A stretch of DNA of 64,000 bases from Chitinophaga sp. sic0106. Lineage in GTDB: Bacteria; Bacteroidota; Bacteroidia; Chitinophagales; Chitinophagaceae. Positions 46,997-55,714 of this stretch are shown piece after piece. Numbering within the stretch: position 1 is the first letter of the stretch; each line of letters opens with the position of its first letter. The translations under genes and the position numbers were made by a program. The stretch covers positions 310,001 through 374,000 of the forward strand of contig NZ_JAHUWJ010000007.1 of NCBI RefSeq assembly GCF_019219075.1, in the 5' to 3' direction. The notes under the pieces were generated by a model that worked only from the letters and a program-made list of their open reading frames with translations, did no database searches and was not told the DNA's origin.

Positions 46997-47566
46997 ATGG
47001 AAACTACCGCCTATAAAACAGAAATGGAGTTCTTCGTAGACATGCAACGCTGCATCGGCTGTAAGGCCTGCGAAATGGCCTGCGCTGAATGCGAAACCAA
47101 TGGCCATGAAAGTATGATCCACGTCAACTACGTGGAGCGCGCCGTTACCATTCAAACCACCGTACAGGTATGCATGCACTGCGATGATCCGGTATGCGCC
47201 AAAGTATGCCCCGCCGATGCTATCGCCAAAGACGATTTCGGTGTGGTTCACAGCGCCAACAACGCCCGCTGCATCGGGTGCTCCAACTGCGTGATGGCCT
47301 GCCCGTTTGGCGTCCCTAAGAAAGAAGAAAAGTATGACATGATGATGAAATGCAACATGTGCTATGACAGAACCAGCGCCGGCAAAAAGCCCATGTGCGC
47401 CACCGTATGTCCCAGCCAGGCACTGTTCTACGGCACACGGGAAGAAATCAGCCGCATGCGCCCCAACAGCACACCGGTGAATAAATTCATCTTTGGAGAA
47501 CAGGAAGTTACCACGAAAGTAAATATCATGATGCCCAAAGGCAGCACCCATCTGAAAGTACATTAA
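46997..47566 (+). CDS. Four-cluster ferredoxin subunit (NrfC/DmsB type)
   Basis: A 189-residue electron-transfer subunit with four cysteine clusters: [35 protein letters not shown] and CNMC with CATVC, together the sixteen ligands for four [4Fe-4S] centres. This pattern is that of DmsB/NrfC/PsrB subunits. No signal peptide is visible, in agreement with a cytoplasmic catalytic partner. It is 23 bases after the molybdenum subunit and 10 bases before the Rieske gene, so it is a likely wire between the membrane haems and the catalytic subunit. Confidence 0.9.
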   Translation: METTAYKTEMEFFVDMQRCIGCKACEMACAECETNGHESMIHVNYVERAVTIQTTVQVCMHCDDPVCAKVCPADAIAKDDFGVVHSANNARCIGCSNCVMACPFGVPKKEEKYDMMMKCNMCYDRTSAGKKPMCATVCPSQALFYGTREEISRMRPNSTPVNKFIFGEQEVTTKVNIMMPKGSTHLKVH

Positions 47567-47576
47567 ACCGATCCGT

Positions 47577-48086
47577 ATGTCCGACAATATCGAAAACGCA
47601 CCGCATTGGAAGGAAGACTTTCCGATTGAAAGAACGGAAGCCACAAAGGTGAGCCGCCGCGACTTCGCCCGGTTCCTGTGCCTGGTTTCCGGTGGACTGG
47701 TGGCCGGAAGCGCTTATGTGGCCGTAAAGGCTAACTTCTTCCCGGAAAAAGAAATAGAAGGAGAACACTTTGTATGTAAGGCCGACAGCGTACCTGTTGG
47801 CGGCACACAATCGTTTGTGATTCCAGGCAGCACCATTCCCTACATTCTTATCCGCCTGGAAAACGGTAACTGGAGAGCGTATGAACAGAAATGCACCCAC
47901 CTCTCCTGCGCAGTGTACTATAAACCCGGCTCCGGACAGGTGGTATGCCCCTGCCATGAAGGCTTCTTCGATGCCATGACAGGCGAAGTGCTGGCAGGTC
48001 CGCCACCGCGGCCACTACCAGCACTCGAAGTAATTTTAAAAAACGAAGATGTATATGTTAAAGCCGCTAAATCACAAACGACATGA
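47577..48086 (+). CDS. Rieske [2Fe-2S] protein with Tat-like signal
   Basis: A 169-residue Rieske protein. The two binding boxes are CTHLSC (Cys106, His108, with Cys111 as disulfide partner) and CPCHEGFFD (Cys124, His127, with Cys126 as partner). The N-terminus has a twin-arginine motif (KVSRRDFARFLCLVSGGLVAGSAYV), so the domain is likely to be exported and held by this helix. Its periplasmic side contrasts with the apparently cytoplasmic catalytic subunit, hinting at electron flow across the membrane through the NarI-like protein. The stop overlaps the next start by 4 bases. Confidence 0.9.
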   Translation: MSDNIENAPHWKEDFPIERTEATKVSRRDFARFLCLVSGGLVAGSAYVAVKANFFPEKEIEGEHFVCKADSVPVGGTQSFVIPGSTIPYILIRLENGNWRAYEQKCTHLSCAVYYKPGSGQVVCPCHEGFFDAMTGEVLAGPPPRPLPALEVILKNEDVYVKAAKSQTT

Positions 48087-48328
48087 GTAACTTCAAAGAC
48101 GCACAAAACAAGGCACATCCCAACAAATCAAATACACTGATGTCGGCGCTCATTTGTATCCTGATCCTCAATGTCAGCATACAAATCTGGTTGCTGTATA
48201 CCGGCCTTAACAATGCGCTTGGGAATAACAAAGAAATCGCGTTGCCCGCTTTCCTGGCTTCATTGGTCCTCTTCCTCATCGGATTTTTCTGGTTGTATTT
48301 TTTACCAATGGGCTACAGGAAGAAATAA
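48083..48328 (+). CDS. Small two-helix membrane protein of nitrate-reductase operon
   Basis: An 81-residue protein with two hydrophobic segments (LMSALICILILNVSIQIWLLYTGL and ALPAFLASLVLFLIGFFWLYFLP) and a basic C-terminus. It may belong to the DUF6755 family found beside Rieske genes, which I cannot confirm by eye. It is coupled to the Rieske gene (ATGA) and is the last gene of the operon. Its stop abuts the convergent pectinesterase stop with no gap. Confidence 0.68.
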   Translation: MSNFKDAQNKAHPNKSNTLMSALICILILNVSIQIWLLYTGLNNALGNNKEIALPAFLASLVLFLIGFFWLYFLPMGYRKK

Positions 48329-49357
48329 TTACGGTCGCCAGTTGTCAGCACCTTGCAACACCAGTTCTTTTGTATAAACGGCCGATTCCTTTCTGGTTAA
48401 GCCTTTCAGCCCTGCCCAGTTAGCCCGGTTTTGCATAGCAGCGCCTTTGCCCTTGTTGTTGTACTCATACAAATGCAGACTATCACTTGTAGCCGCATAA
48501 GGCATACGCCAGGTGGTGGGCCAGCCCTTTGGATCAATCTCCTCCCCTAACTCGGAATTCAGAATAGCTACTTTGGGATAGTTATGCCAGGGCCTTCCCA
48601 GCGCTATCAGCTTGCCGTCATCCCCCTTGCGTGGACTTGAAGCTGCATAGGTGAACTTACACTTATTAAACACAAAGCCATATAATTGCTTACCCGGAGT
48701 AGACGGCGCCGTTATCCAGCCTCCGCCATAGCTGCGGATTTCGCAGGATTGAAAATATACGATTCCACCACCATAAATATAATCCGTACGACCCAGCACC
48801 AGACATTGGTCAAAGTAGCTGCGCATCCCGTCTGCAGCGGCATACACCGTATCCTGGTAGCCCAGCAAATTACATTTCCGGAAAATAATACGATCGCCAC
48901 GCAGTGTGATCGCCAGCGCCTGCCCCACCGGACCCGCAGTGTTGGAAATGGTTAAATTCTCCCCCACAAAATCATTTCCCAGGATAGTGAGCGTAGCAGA
49001 TGTACGGATCAGATCTGGATTATCTTTCCACAACGCCCAGGACGCTGCCGGACATTTGTTGCCTGACTCCGGACTCTGACAATCGTAAATATGATACCTG
49101 ATAATCGTTTGCTCCCGGCTCTCCCCCACCATTCTGATGTTGTTTTTACCTGCCGGTACAATTAGTTTCTCTGTATCATAAAGGCCATTCTTAATATAGA
49201 TGATCGTTTGTTCGTTCGCGTTATCCGGCACGGCGTTAATCGCCTGCTGGATGCTGGCATAATCTCCACTGCCATCTTTGGCCACTACCAGTTTTTTAGC
49301 TGTAGCGGTAAAGCAGGACACTAACAATAAGATTCCTGCTGCAATTATTCTCTTCAT
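48329..49357 (-). CDS. Secreted CE8 pectinesterase
   Basis: A 342-residue carbohydrate esterase that removes methyl groups from pectin. Signal peptide MKRIIAAGILLLVSCFTATA (a Cys at 15 makes a lipoprotein possible but the +1 context is poor). Beta-helix motifs in order: GSGDYASIQQAINAVP, VGQALAITLRGDRI (Gln), LGYQDTVYA (Gln/Asp), GRTDYIYGGG with the catalytic-position Asp, and LGRPWHNYP. Length is normal. It is 8 bases downstream of the GH95 gene and is very probably in one operon with it, suggesting a joint role on pectin or xyloglucan side groups. Confidence 0.88.
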   Translation of the reverse strand: MKRIIAAGILLLVSCFTATAKKLVVAKDGSGDYASIQQAINAVPDNANEQTIIYIKNGLYDTEKLIVPAGKNNIRMVGESREQTIIRYHIYDCQSPESGNKCPAASWALWKDNPDLIRTSATLTILGNDFVGENLTISNTAGPVGQALAITLRGDRIIFRKCNLLGYQDTVYAAADGMRSYFDQCLVLGRTDYIYGGGIVYFQSCEIRSYGGGWITAPSTPGKQLYGFVFNKCKFTYAASSPRKGDDGKLIALGRPWHNYPKVAILNSELGEEIDPKGWPTTWRMPYAATSDSLHLYEYNNKGKGAAMQNRANWAGLKGLTRKESAVYTKELVLQGADNWRP

Positions 49358-49365
49358 ACAACCTG

Positions 49366-51843
49366 CTATTTAAAAGTAATGACGTATGTTTTTCCAGCTA
49401 CTGTAGGGAGATCGTAATCGCTCGTATGCAGCGCTGTTTTGGAAACCGCCGGCGCCTCCGCTGAAATGAGCGGCTTAGCCACCTCCATCAGTTGATAGAA
49501 CGGATTCGGATTGGCGCCTTTCGCAGATGCTACACCACTGGCTACAGGCTTCCAGGAGTTGGAGAGTCGCAGCCGCAGGTTACCGCCCAGTTTAGCCGTT
49601 ACCGTTACTTTCACTGGTTTATTATCTTTCCAGGTGATCCCAACCGTATAACCACCGCGCGCCACCAAACCGTTAACAGTGCCTTCTTTCCAGCTATCAG
49701 GCAGGGCAGGTAATATTTCCACCGCACCGTCCTGACTCTGCAATAACATCTCTGCAATACCGGCCGTACAACCATAGTTACCATCAATCTGGAAAGGCGG
49801 ATGTGCATCAAACAGGTTAGGATAGGTGCCGCCACCCTGGCCATTCTGCACTTCCGGCGATACGAGATTAAGCTGATTGGTGATCAGCTTCAGTGCGTGG
49901 TTACCATCTTTCATCCTTGCCCAGAAATTCACTTTCCAACCCATGCTCCAACCGGTGGAAATATCGCCGCGACTCACCAGCGTATTATTCGCCGCCTGAA
50001 AAATTTCCGGTGTATTTACTGGTGAAATCTGACTGGACGGAAACAACCCAAATAAATGTGAGATATGCCGGTGGCGATCATTCTTACGGTCCCAATCGTT
50101 GATCCATTCCTGCAACTGACCAAAGCGACCAATCTGCATCGGTGCCAGCTGTGCACGTTTGCGGATCAAAGTATCCGTGAAAGCGGCATCAGTCGCGAGA
50201 ATTTTTCCTGCTTGTATGGTGTTATAGAATAATTCGGACACGATCTGGTTATCCATCGTGGTGCCGTAGGTAAGTCCAATACCGTTGCCGGCACTGTCTT
50301 TCATGTAATTATTTTCTGGCGACATCGAAGGGCTTACCACCAGCCAGCCGTGATCCGGTTCTAACTGCAACGCATCTACGTAGTAGGTAGCCGCTCCTTT
50401 TAAAATCGGGTATACTTCTTTCAGGAAAGCCTTATCGCCCGTATACATATAGTGCTCCCAGAGGTGGCGGGTCAGCCAGGCGCCGCCCATAGGCCACATG
50501 CCATAAAAGCCACCATCTACAGGTCCGGTAATCCGCCACAGGTCGGTGTTGTGATGTGCTACCCATCCACGGGCGCCATATAGTTTTTTCGCGCTTTCTT
50601 GTCCCGTTACTGACAAATCTTTCAACATATGAAACAGTGGCTCACCCAGCTCACTCAAATTGGTGACCTCAGATGGCCAGTAGTTCATTTCCGTGTTGAT
50701 GTTGATGGTGTACTTACTATCCCAGGCCGGGTTAGTTTTATTATTCCACTTGCCTTGCAGGTTAGTTGGCTGACCGCCAGGCTGGGAACCAGCAATCAGC
50801 AGGTAACGGCCAAACTGAAAATAGAGTTCAATCAACTGCGGGTCCTGTGTGTTGCTGAATTGTTTCACACGCTCATCTGTTGGGAGATTAGCAGTAGTAG
50901 CCTTCCCTAATTGCAAGCCTACCCTATTGAAGAATTGCGTGTAATACTGCTCATGCAAACGGCGGATCTGCTCAAATGACTTGCTGCTCCCTTTTGCCAG
51001 GTACTCCACGGAACGCTGGTGTGCATCTGCACTTACATCTCTGTAATTATTAAAATTAGTACCGATGGACACATACACTGTTGCACGGGTGGCCCCGGAA
51101 ATCTGAATGGCACTGTCGGTATAGGTTATTTTACCATCGGGAGATACTACCCTTACGTTTGTTTCATAGTTAATGGCCGGCTCCAGTTTCTCTGCTACAC
51201 CAGGTGTACCCGCCAGTGTTAGCAACTGATTCTTTACTGAACGTGTGGTACGTGTATGCGCGCTCGTTAGTCCGACACTGAAATGCAGCGCATTTTTTTT
51301 GGAAGCCTCCACCTGCACTGCCATTACATTCTCCGTAAAAGATGCCAGGGCGGTACGCGTGTACGTTACTCCATCCACCTGGTAACTCACGGTGCTGGTA
51401 GCTTTGCTGATATTGAGATCCCGCTGGTAGCGCGTGGCATTTTCATGACCAGGAAAATACAGTAGCAGGTCGCTCGCAGGCTGATAACTCATACCATTTT
51501 GCGGTGCTACAATTTTAGCTTTGGAAAGCTGCTGCGCTTCAGCATATTTTTTTTGGAACAGCAACTGCCGCAGTTCAGTAATCACTTCGCCATGGCTCTC
51601 CACCACATTGTTGTGCGGCCTGCCCGTCCAGATGGTTTCTTCATTCATCTGCAAACGCTCCAGGGCAGTACCACCAAACACCATGGCGGCCAGGCGGCCG
51701 TTTCCAATGGGCAGCGCCTCATTCCATGTTTGCGCAGGCTTATCGTACCAGAGTTTCAGGTCAGCTTGCTGTGCCATGGCAGGCAAACATAGTAAGACCG
51801 GTATGGCTACAGCTATCAATTTGTAGGGAAGGGTATATTTCAT
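49366..51843 (-). CDS. Secreted GH95 alpha-L-fucosidase-like enzyme
   Basis: An 825-residue GH95 enzyme, a family of alpha-L-fucosidases and alpha-L-galactosidases. Signal peptide MKYTLPYKLIAVAIPVLLCLPAMAQ. Family marks are the opening LWYDKPAQTWNEALPIGNGRLAAMVFGG, NEETIWTGRPHNN, LQGKWNNKTNPAWDSKYTININTEMNYWPSE, WVAHHNTDLWRITGPVDGGFYGMWPMGGAWLTRHLWEHY, and HRHISHLFGLFP. The length fits. The three-part layout (N-terminal beta domain, helical barrel, C-terminal beta domain) is evident from these motifs. Probably removes fucose or galactose from plant or microbial glycans, with the coupled pectinesterase. Confidence 0.9.
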   Translation of the reverse strand: MKYTLPYKLIAVAIPVLLCLPAMAQQADLKLWYDKPAQTWNEALPIGNGRLAAMVFGGTALERLQMNEETIWTGRPHNNVVESHGEVITELRQLLFQKKYAEAQQLSKAKIVAPQNGMSYQPASDLLLYFPGHENATRYQRDLNISKATSTVSYQVDGVTYTRTALASFTENVMAVQVEASKKNALHFSVGLTSAHTRTTRSVKNQLLTLAGTPGVAEKLEPAINYETNVRVVSPDGKITYTDSAIQISGATRATVYVSIGTNFNNYRDVSADAHQRSVEYLAKGSSKSFEQIRRLHEQYYTQFFNRVGLQLGKATTANLPTDERVKQFSNTQDPQLIELYFQFGRYLLIAGSQPGGQPTNLQGKWNNKTNPAWDSKYTININTEMNYWPSEVTNLSELGEPLFHMLKDLSVTGQESAKKLYGARGWVAHHNTDLWRITGPVDGGFYGMWPMGGAWLTRHLWEHYMYTGDKAFLKEVYPILKGAATYYVDALQLEPDHGWLVVSPSMSPENNYMKDSAGNGIGLTYGTTMDNQIVSELFYNTIQAGKILATDAAFTDTLIRKRAQLAPMQIGRFGQLQEWINDWDRKNDRHRHISHLFGLFPSSQISPVNTPEIFQAANNTLVSRGDISTGWSMGWKVNFWARMKDGNHALKLITNQLNLVSPEVQNGQGGGTYPNLFDAHPPFQIDGNYGCTAGIAEMLLQSQDGAVEILPALPDSWKEGTVNGLVARGGYTVGITWKDNKPVKVTVTAKLGGNLRLRLSNSWKPVASGVASAKGANPNPFYQLMEVAKPLISAEAPAVSKTALHTSDYDLPTVAGKTYVITFK

Positions 51844-52056
51844 ATACGTGGTTTACATCGTGGATTATATATTGTCAATATGACATTTTTTTATTTTCCA
51901 CGAAGAACTAATTTACGCAATCGTTCCCGAAAACGCCATACAGCAGCCAATCTTAACCAAAACTGATAGTATATTCCCGTTTGCGGATATGGGTCCAAAA
52001 TACACGTATATCAATTGGCGTTAATACATATTAAAGCGAACTTGTATCTTGCAGGC

Positions 52057-52920
52057 ATGATGAAAAAGTTGAGAATCCTGGTGGGCCTGTTCCTTTGCTA
52101 TGGCGTCAGCAACGCCCAAACCATTACTACCGTTACCTATAACTACACCGGCGCGGTAAGTAAGTACCCTATTGAAATGCAGCTGCTGATCAGCAGCAAC
52201 AGTGATTCCCTGTTGGGCGAATATTATTATACCCGCAATGGTCGCGATGCAAGCCTTACCTGCAGCGGTATTAAAACAAAGCAGGACTCCCTGTTTCTCA
52301 CAGAAAAAAACTTCCGGGTGCGTGATGCCAAGGGCGACATATTGGTAACGGGAAAATTTCGCCTCCAGGGCATTGATTCTCTCTCCGGAAAATGGATAAA
52401 CGCCAAAACCGGTGCCAGCTTACAGGTAACGGCTACGCTCCGGGAAAACCTGCAATGGCTAAGGCCTTCCGACTATGACTTCCGCCTCCGTACCTATAAA
52501 GCACAAATGGAAAATGCCGGCGGCAACAAGAGCACCTATACGAAAACCAACCTGCTGGATGTATACTACAAAGGCAAGCTGCTGCAATCCCTCAGCGGAT
52601 TTGATGAGGCGCTGTACGATCACCGTGCCGAGGTAATCCTGGAAGACCTCAATTTCGACGGCTATTTTGATGTAAAGGTGCCTATCTACTTTCCCGACCG
52701 CACAAAATATGACGGTTCCTTCCTGTATTTCCTCTTTAACAAGAGCACCCGAAAATTTGAAATCAATAAGCAGCTAAATGATTTCGAATACCTGACTTTT
52801 GATGCGGTGAAAAAGGAATTTTACCGGTTTGACGAGGGTCCGAATGGGTTTGTTACCAATTATTTCAAATGGCGGGGTGAGGTAGCTTACCTGGCAAGAA
52901 CAGAGGAGGACGAAAACTAG
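52057..52920 (+). CDS. Secreted hypothetical protein, FG-GAP/XAC2610-like
   Basis: An exported protein of about 287 residues; I place the start at the ATG pair at 52057/52060 (MMKKLRILVGLFLCYGVSNAQ), because the 14 residues before are not signal-like. The middle has RAEVILEDLNFDGYFDVKVPIYFPDRTKYDGSFLYFLFNKSTRKFEINKQL, an FG-GAP-like aspartate loop as in XAC2610-type proteins. Function unknown. It ends just before the 5' region of the PhyH-type gene, 115 bases upstream of that start. Confidence 0.65.
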   Translation: MMKKLRILVGLFLCYGVSNAQTITTVTYNYTGAVSKYPIEMQLLISSNSDSLLGEYYYTRNGRDASLTCSGIKTKQDSLFLTEKNFRVRDAKGDILVTGKFRLQGIDSLSGKWINAKTGASLQVTATLRENLQWLRPSDYDFRLRTYKAQMENAGGNKSTYTKTNLLDVYYKGKLLQSLSGFDEALYDHRAEVILEDLNFDGYFDVKVPIYFPDRTKYDGSFLYFLFNKSTRKFEINKQLNDFEYLTFDAVKKEFYRFDEGPNGFVTNYFKWRGEVAYLARTEEDEN

Positions 52921-52939
52921 GTTTTTTTATATCTTTATG

Positions 52940-53039
52940 CCATGAGAATGACTCCAACACTTTAATCCTTCTTCCTTTTAAGTGGTTATTGCGCCGGCAT
53001 CCGGCGTACCTTATTGTCATTCTCAAAACTTTCTCATGG
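52940..53039 (+). promoter_or_regulatory. Mutually exclusive inverted repeats before PhyH-type gene
   Basis: The segment CCATGAGAATGAC (52940-52952) can pair with GTCATTCTC (53016-53024) or, by an overlapping part, with TCTCATGG (53032-53039), which contains the ATG at 53036. A separate hairpin CGCCGG-CAT-CCGGCG sits at 52992-53006. If transcribed as one leader it could switch access to the start codon; this is inference. Confidence 0.35.
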
Positions 53040-53821
53040 AAGAAGTACTTCATCCTCAACAGATACAAGAATTTATTACTACCGGCTTTGTCCGTATAGA
53101 CCATGCTTTTGATCCTGCTACTGCGGCGGCTGCCAGGGATATTTTATGGAGAGATATGGGTCTTTCCCCGGACGATCCCACGGCCTGGCAGCAGCCGGTC
53201 ATCAGGTTGGGCATGTATTCCCAGCGCCCCTTTATTGAGTCGGCCAATACACCCCGGCTGTTAGCGGCCTTTGATCAACTGGTGGGTGTCAATCGCTGGT
53301 TGCCCTGCGGTGCCATGGGCACCTTTCCGGTGCGCTTCCCGTCTGCCGATGATCCTGGTGATACCGGCTGGCATGTGGATGCCAGCTTTGGAGATAACCC
53401 GGCCAACTTCTTCGACTGGCGGGTCAACTGGCGATCTAAAAACCGGGCGCTGCTGATGCTATTCCTCTATTCCGATATCAGTGATGAGGATGCGCCCACA
53501 CGAATAAAAACAGGCTCCCATCTTGACATTGCTCAACTACTTTATCCAGCCGGTGAAGCAGGTATGACTTTCGGGGAGATAGCAGCCGCCCTGCCATCAC
53601 TGCCTTCAAGGCCTGAGATCGTGGCCACAGGCAACGCCGGCACGGTATACCTCTGCCATCCCTTCCTGGTACATGCAGCACAGTCTCATCATGGCTCCCT
53701 GCCCAGGTTTTTGGCGCAGCCACCGCTACTACTGAAAGCCGAACTGATGAAACCAGGTATGGAAGCACACTACAGTCCGGTGGAACAGGCTATCCAACTG
53801 GGCATCCGTAAATCCGCCTGA
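53036..53821 (+). CDS. PhyH-type Fe(II)/2-oxoglutarate dioxygenase
   Basis: A 261-residue protein from the ATG at 53036 (MEEVLHPQQIQEFITTGFVRIDHAFD, a typical PhyH opening); the frame extends to 52982 but those 18 residues look like leader sequence. Metal ligands are His113 and Asp115 in GWHVDASFG, and a distal His in CHPFLVHAAQ (208 or 213). An arginine for 2-oxoglutarate lies in the LPRFLAQPP region. RALLMLFLYSDISDEDAPTRIKTGSHLDIAQLL fits the phytanoyl-CoA dioxygenase family. The substrate cannot be told. It is followed after 25 bases by the RluA-accessory gene. Confidence 0.8.
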   Translation: MEEVLHPQQIQEFITTGFVRIDHAFDPATAAAARDILWRDMGLSPDDPTAWQQPVIRLGMYSQRPFIESANTPRLLAAFDQLVGVNRWLPCGAMGTFPVRFPSADDPGDTGWHVDASFGDNPANFFDWRVNWRSKNRALLMLFLYSDISDEDAPTRIKTGSHLDIAQLLYPAGEAGMTFGEIAAALPSLPSRPEIVATGNAGTVYLCHPFLVHAAQSHHGSLPRFLAQPPLLLKAELMKPGMEAHYSPVEQAIQLGIRKSA

Positions 53822-53846
53822 ATAGTGCTATCTTTGCGCCTTTTTT

Positions 53847-54626
53847 ATGACTATGCCGGAAGTGGTGGTGGATAGGGTGAGCAGGGATGCTGCTTTTTAT
53901 CGCTTTGAGGACCAGGATACGGCCCGGGCGCTGGCTATGGGTATCACCTTCCGCCTGGATGGTGATACCCACCCGCTATGTAAGATGGCCGCCGCCAGTC
54001 TCCAGCAATACCTCACCCAGCAAACAGACTGGACGCACAACTTCGGGCTCACTGCCGGCAACAGTGGCGCCGTTATCGGCAAAATGTTCGGCGTACTGGT
54101 AGTACGCCATCCCAACGGCAACATTGGCTACCTCAGCGCTTTCTCCGGCAAGCTCGCTAATACCAACGACCATCAGCGCTTCGTGGCCCCCATCTTCGAC
54201 GGGCTGCAACCCGGCAGCTTCCTGAACACCGGCATGACCCGCCTCAGCGCCATCAATGCGGAAATTGCTGCACTACTGCCTGCGGACACAGCGGAAATCC
54301 ATCGCCTCAAAGAACTGCGTAAAGCGCATTCGGTGGCCTTACAGCGGCAAATACACGAACAATATATCTTCCTTAACGGTGCCGGCTATACTAAAAGTCT
54401 GATCGAGATTTTTAACGACCATGGCTACAAACAACCTCCTGCTGGTGCCGGTGAATGTGCCGGTCCTAAACTATTGCAGCATGCATTTGCGAAAAGCCTG
54501 GAACCCCTGGCCATAGCGGAGTTCTGGTGGGGACTATCCCCCAAATCAGCCACCTGGAAGCACGGAGAATATTATCAGCCCTGCAAGGAAAAGTGTAAGC
54601 CGATTTTAGGCTGGATGCTGAGCTAA
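53847..54626 (+). CDS. Stand-alone accessory domain of RluA-type pseudouridine synthases
   Basis: A 259-residue protein matching the N-terminal non-catalytic part of long Bacteroidota RluA-family proteins. Its signature is PPAGAGECAGPKLLQHAFAKSLEPLAIAEFWWG, then HGEYYQPCKEKCKPILGWML. In the long proteins (about 550 residues) this is followed by the pseudouridine-synthase domain; here the gene stops, and the next 33 bases hold a terminator, so the catalytic domain is absent. Early segment VLVVRHPNGNIGYLSAFSGKLAN is also conserved in that domain. It may be a natural short form or a half left after loss of the rest. Whether it has RNA-binding or other activity is unknown. Confidence 0.75.
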   Translation: MTMPEVVVDRVSRDAAFYRFEDQDTARALAMGITFRLDGDTHPLCKMAAASLQQYLTQQTDWTHNFGLTAGNSGAVIGKMFGVLVVRHPNGNIGYLSAFSGKLANTNDHQRFVAPIFDGLQPGSFLNTGMTRLSAINAEIAALLPADTAEIHRLKELRKAHSVALQRQIHEQYIFLNGAGYTKSLIEIFNDHGYKQPPAGAGECAGPKLLQHAFAKSLEPLAIAEFWWGLSPKSATWKHGEYYQPCKEKCKPILGWMLS

Positions 54627-54634
54627 ATAAAAAA

Positions 54635-54658
54635 GCCAGCCGAAGCTGGCAAAGATTT
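54635..54658. terminator. Bidirectional terminator
   Basis: GCCAGC and GCTGGC pair around a CGAA tetraloop, with AAATAAAAAA before and AAAGATTTTT after. It lies between two convergent genes (54626 and 54659) and can serve both. Confidence 0.82.
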
Positions 54659-55066
54659 TTAGATAGCATAAGCATTGGCCTTCCTGGTAGCATAGAGATA
54701 ATAAGGCCCTACCGTCCAGCAAATAATTATAGCCGAAAGATGCGAATAAATAGCCCCGCCCGGATGCGTTGGGTTACTTAACACGAGGAAGAAATCCATG
54801 CTTGGCACGATACCCATCACCAGCATCAGCCAACCTACACTGCGGTATTCCTTAGTAAAGAGCAGCACCAGCAAGAGCACTCCCACAGCGAAATCACGTA
54901 TCCCTTTGATATAGTGGAACTCTAAGTGATTAGTGATACCAGTTTGTATGCCAAAGCCTGCCTCTGCAGCCAGTGGTTCGGTAAAAAACCGGTATCCGAT
55001 AAAAAGGAGGAATAATCCGGTGATCAGTGACAGTATGTAAGCGGTTTTTTCGAGTTTTGTGTTCAT
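54659..55066 (-). CDS. DUF4267-like four-helix membrane protein
   Basis: A 135-residue membrane protein from the ATG at 55066 (MNTKLEKTAYILSLITGLFLLFIGYRFF); the longer frame to 55108 runs back into the promoter area. Four helices are visible, with FHYIKGIRDFAVGVLLLVLLFTKEYRSVGWLMLVMGIVPSMDFFLVL in the centre, the pattern of DUF4267. Function unknown. It lies 72 bases downstream of the Crp/Fnr gene on the same strand and may be controlled by it. Confidence 0.7.
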   Translation of the reverse strand: MNTKLEKTAYILSLITGLFLLFIGYRFFTEPLAAEAGFGIQTGITNHLEFHYIKGIRDFAVGVLLLVLLFTKEYRSVGWLMLVMGIVPSMDFFLVLSNPTHPGGAIYSHLSAIIICWTVGPYYLYATRKANAYAI

Positions 55067-55138
55067 AGTTGTATGTTTTAATGTTAGCACAAAACTATAC
55101 CTCGCCAAACCGCCATTCGTTAACCTGGGTTAATAAAT

Positions 55139-55714
55139 CTATTTCGCCAATCTTTTTCTTATCCGGCTTAAGGAAGGCGGCTTTACACCCACGTAGGAGG
55201 AAATATAATATTGTGGCAACCGGGGCACCAGGGTGCTATATACATCCATGAACTGCAGATATCTTTTTTCCGGCTCATTGGTATATAAGGATTGTACTTT
55301 TTTGATCGCCTGCACATACAGGAACTCACAAATCAATCGCCCGAATTTTTGCCCCTCTGCAAATCGCGCATATATCTCCTGTAAATCATCGTACGAAATC
55401 ACAATGATGGTAGTAGGTTCAATACATTGAATAGCAGTTTCAGAAGGGGATTTATCAAGGAAACTGGCATAGTTGCAGGTATATTCCATCTCCTTATTGA
55501 AATCAACTGTCAGCTCTTCTCCGTCATCCCTGGTTAATACATACCTTACCATTCCTTCCACAATAAACCCTGCTTCCCTGCATACCTGGCCTTCACGCAG
55601 AAAGTATTCCCCTTTTTCGTAGGTTTTTATAGCAAACACCTGCCTGATCCACTCCTTTTCTTCTTCAGACAGGCGGATGAGGTAGGACATTTGCGTAATC
55701 AAAAGTTCATGCAT
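55139..55714 (-). CDS. Crp/Fnr-family transcription regulator
   Basis: A 191-residue regulator with an N-terminal cyclic-nucleotide-binding-type beta-barrel (KTYEKGEYFLREGQVCREAGFIVEGMVRYVLTRDDGEELTVDF) and a C-terminal helix-turn-helix (LPQYYISSYVGVKPPSLSRIRKRLAK). The family in Bacteroidota usually regulates a small nearby gene, often a membrane or oxidative-stress protein. The effector is unknown; the barrel does not show the full cAMP-binding motif of Crp. It is upstream of the DUF4267-like gene. Confidence 0.88.
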   Translation of the reverse strand: MHELLITQMSYLIRLSEEEKEWIRQVFAIKTYEKGEYFLREGQVCREAGFIVEGMVRYVLTRDDGEELTVDFNKEMEYTCNYASFLDKSPSETAIQCIEPTTIIVISYDDLQEIYARFAEGQKFGRLICEFLYVQAIKKVQSLYTNEPEKRYLQFMDVYSTLVPRLPQYYISSYVGVKPPSLSRIRKRLAK

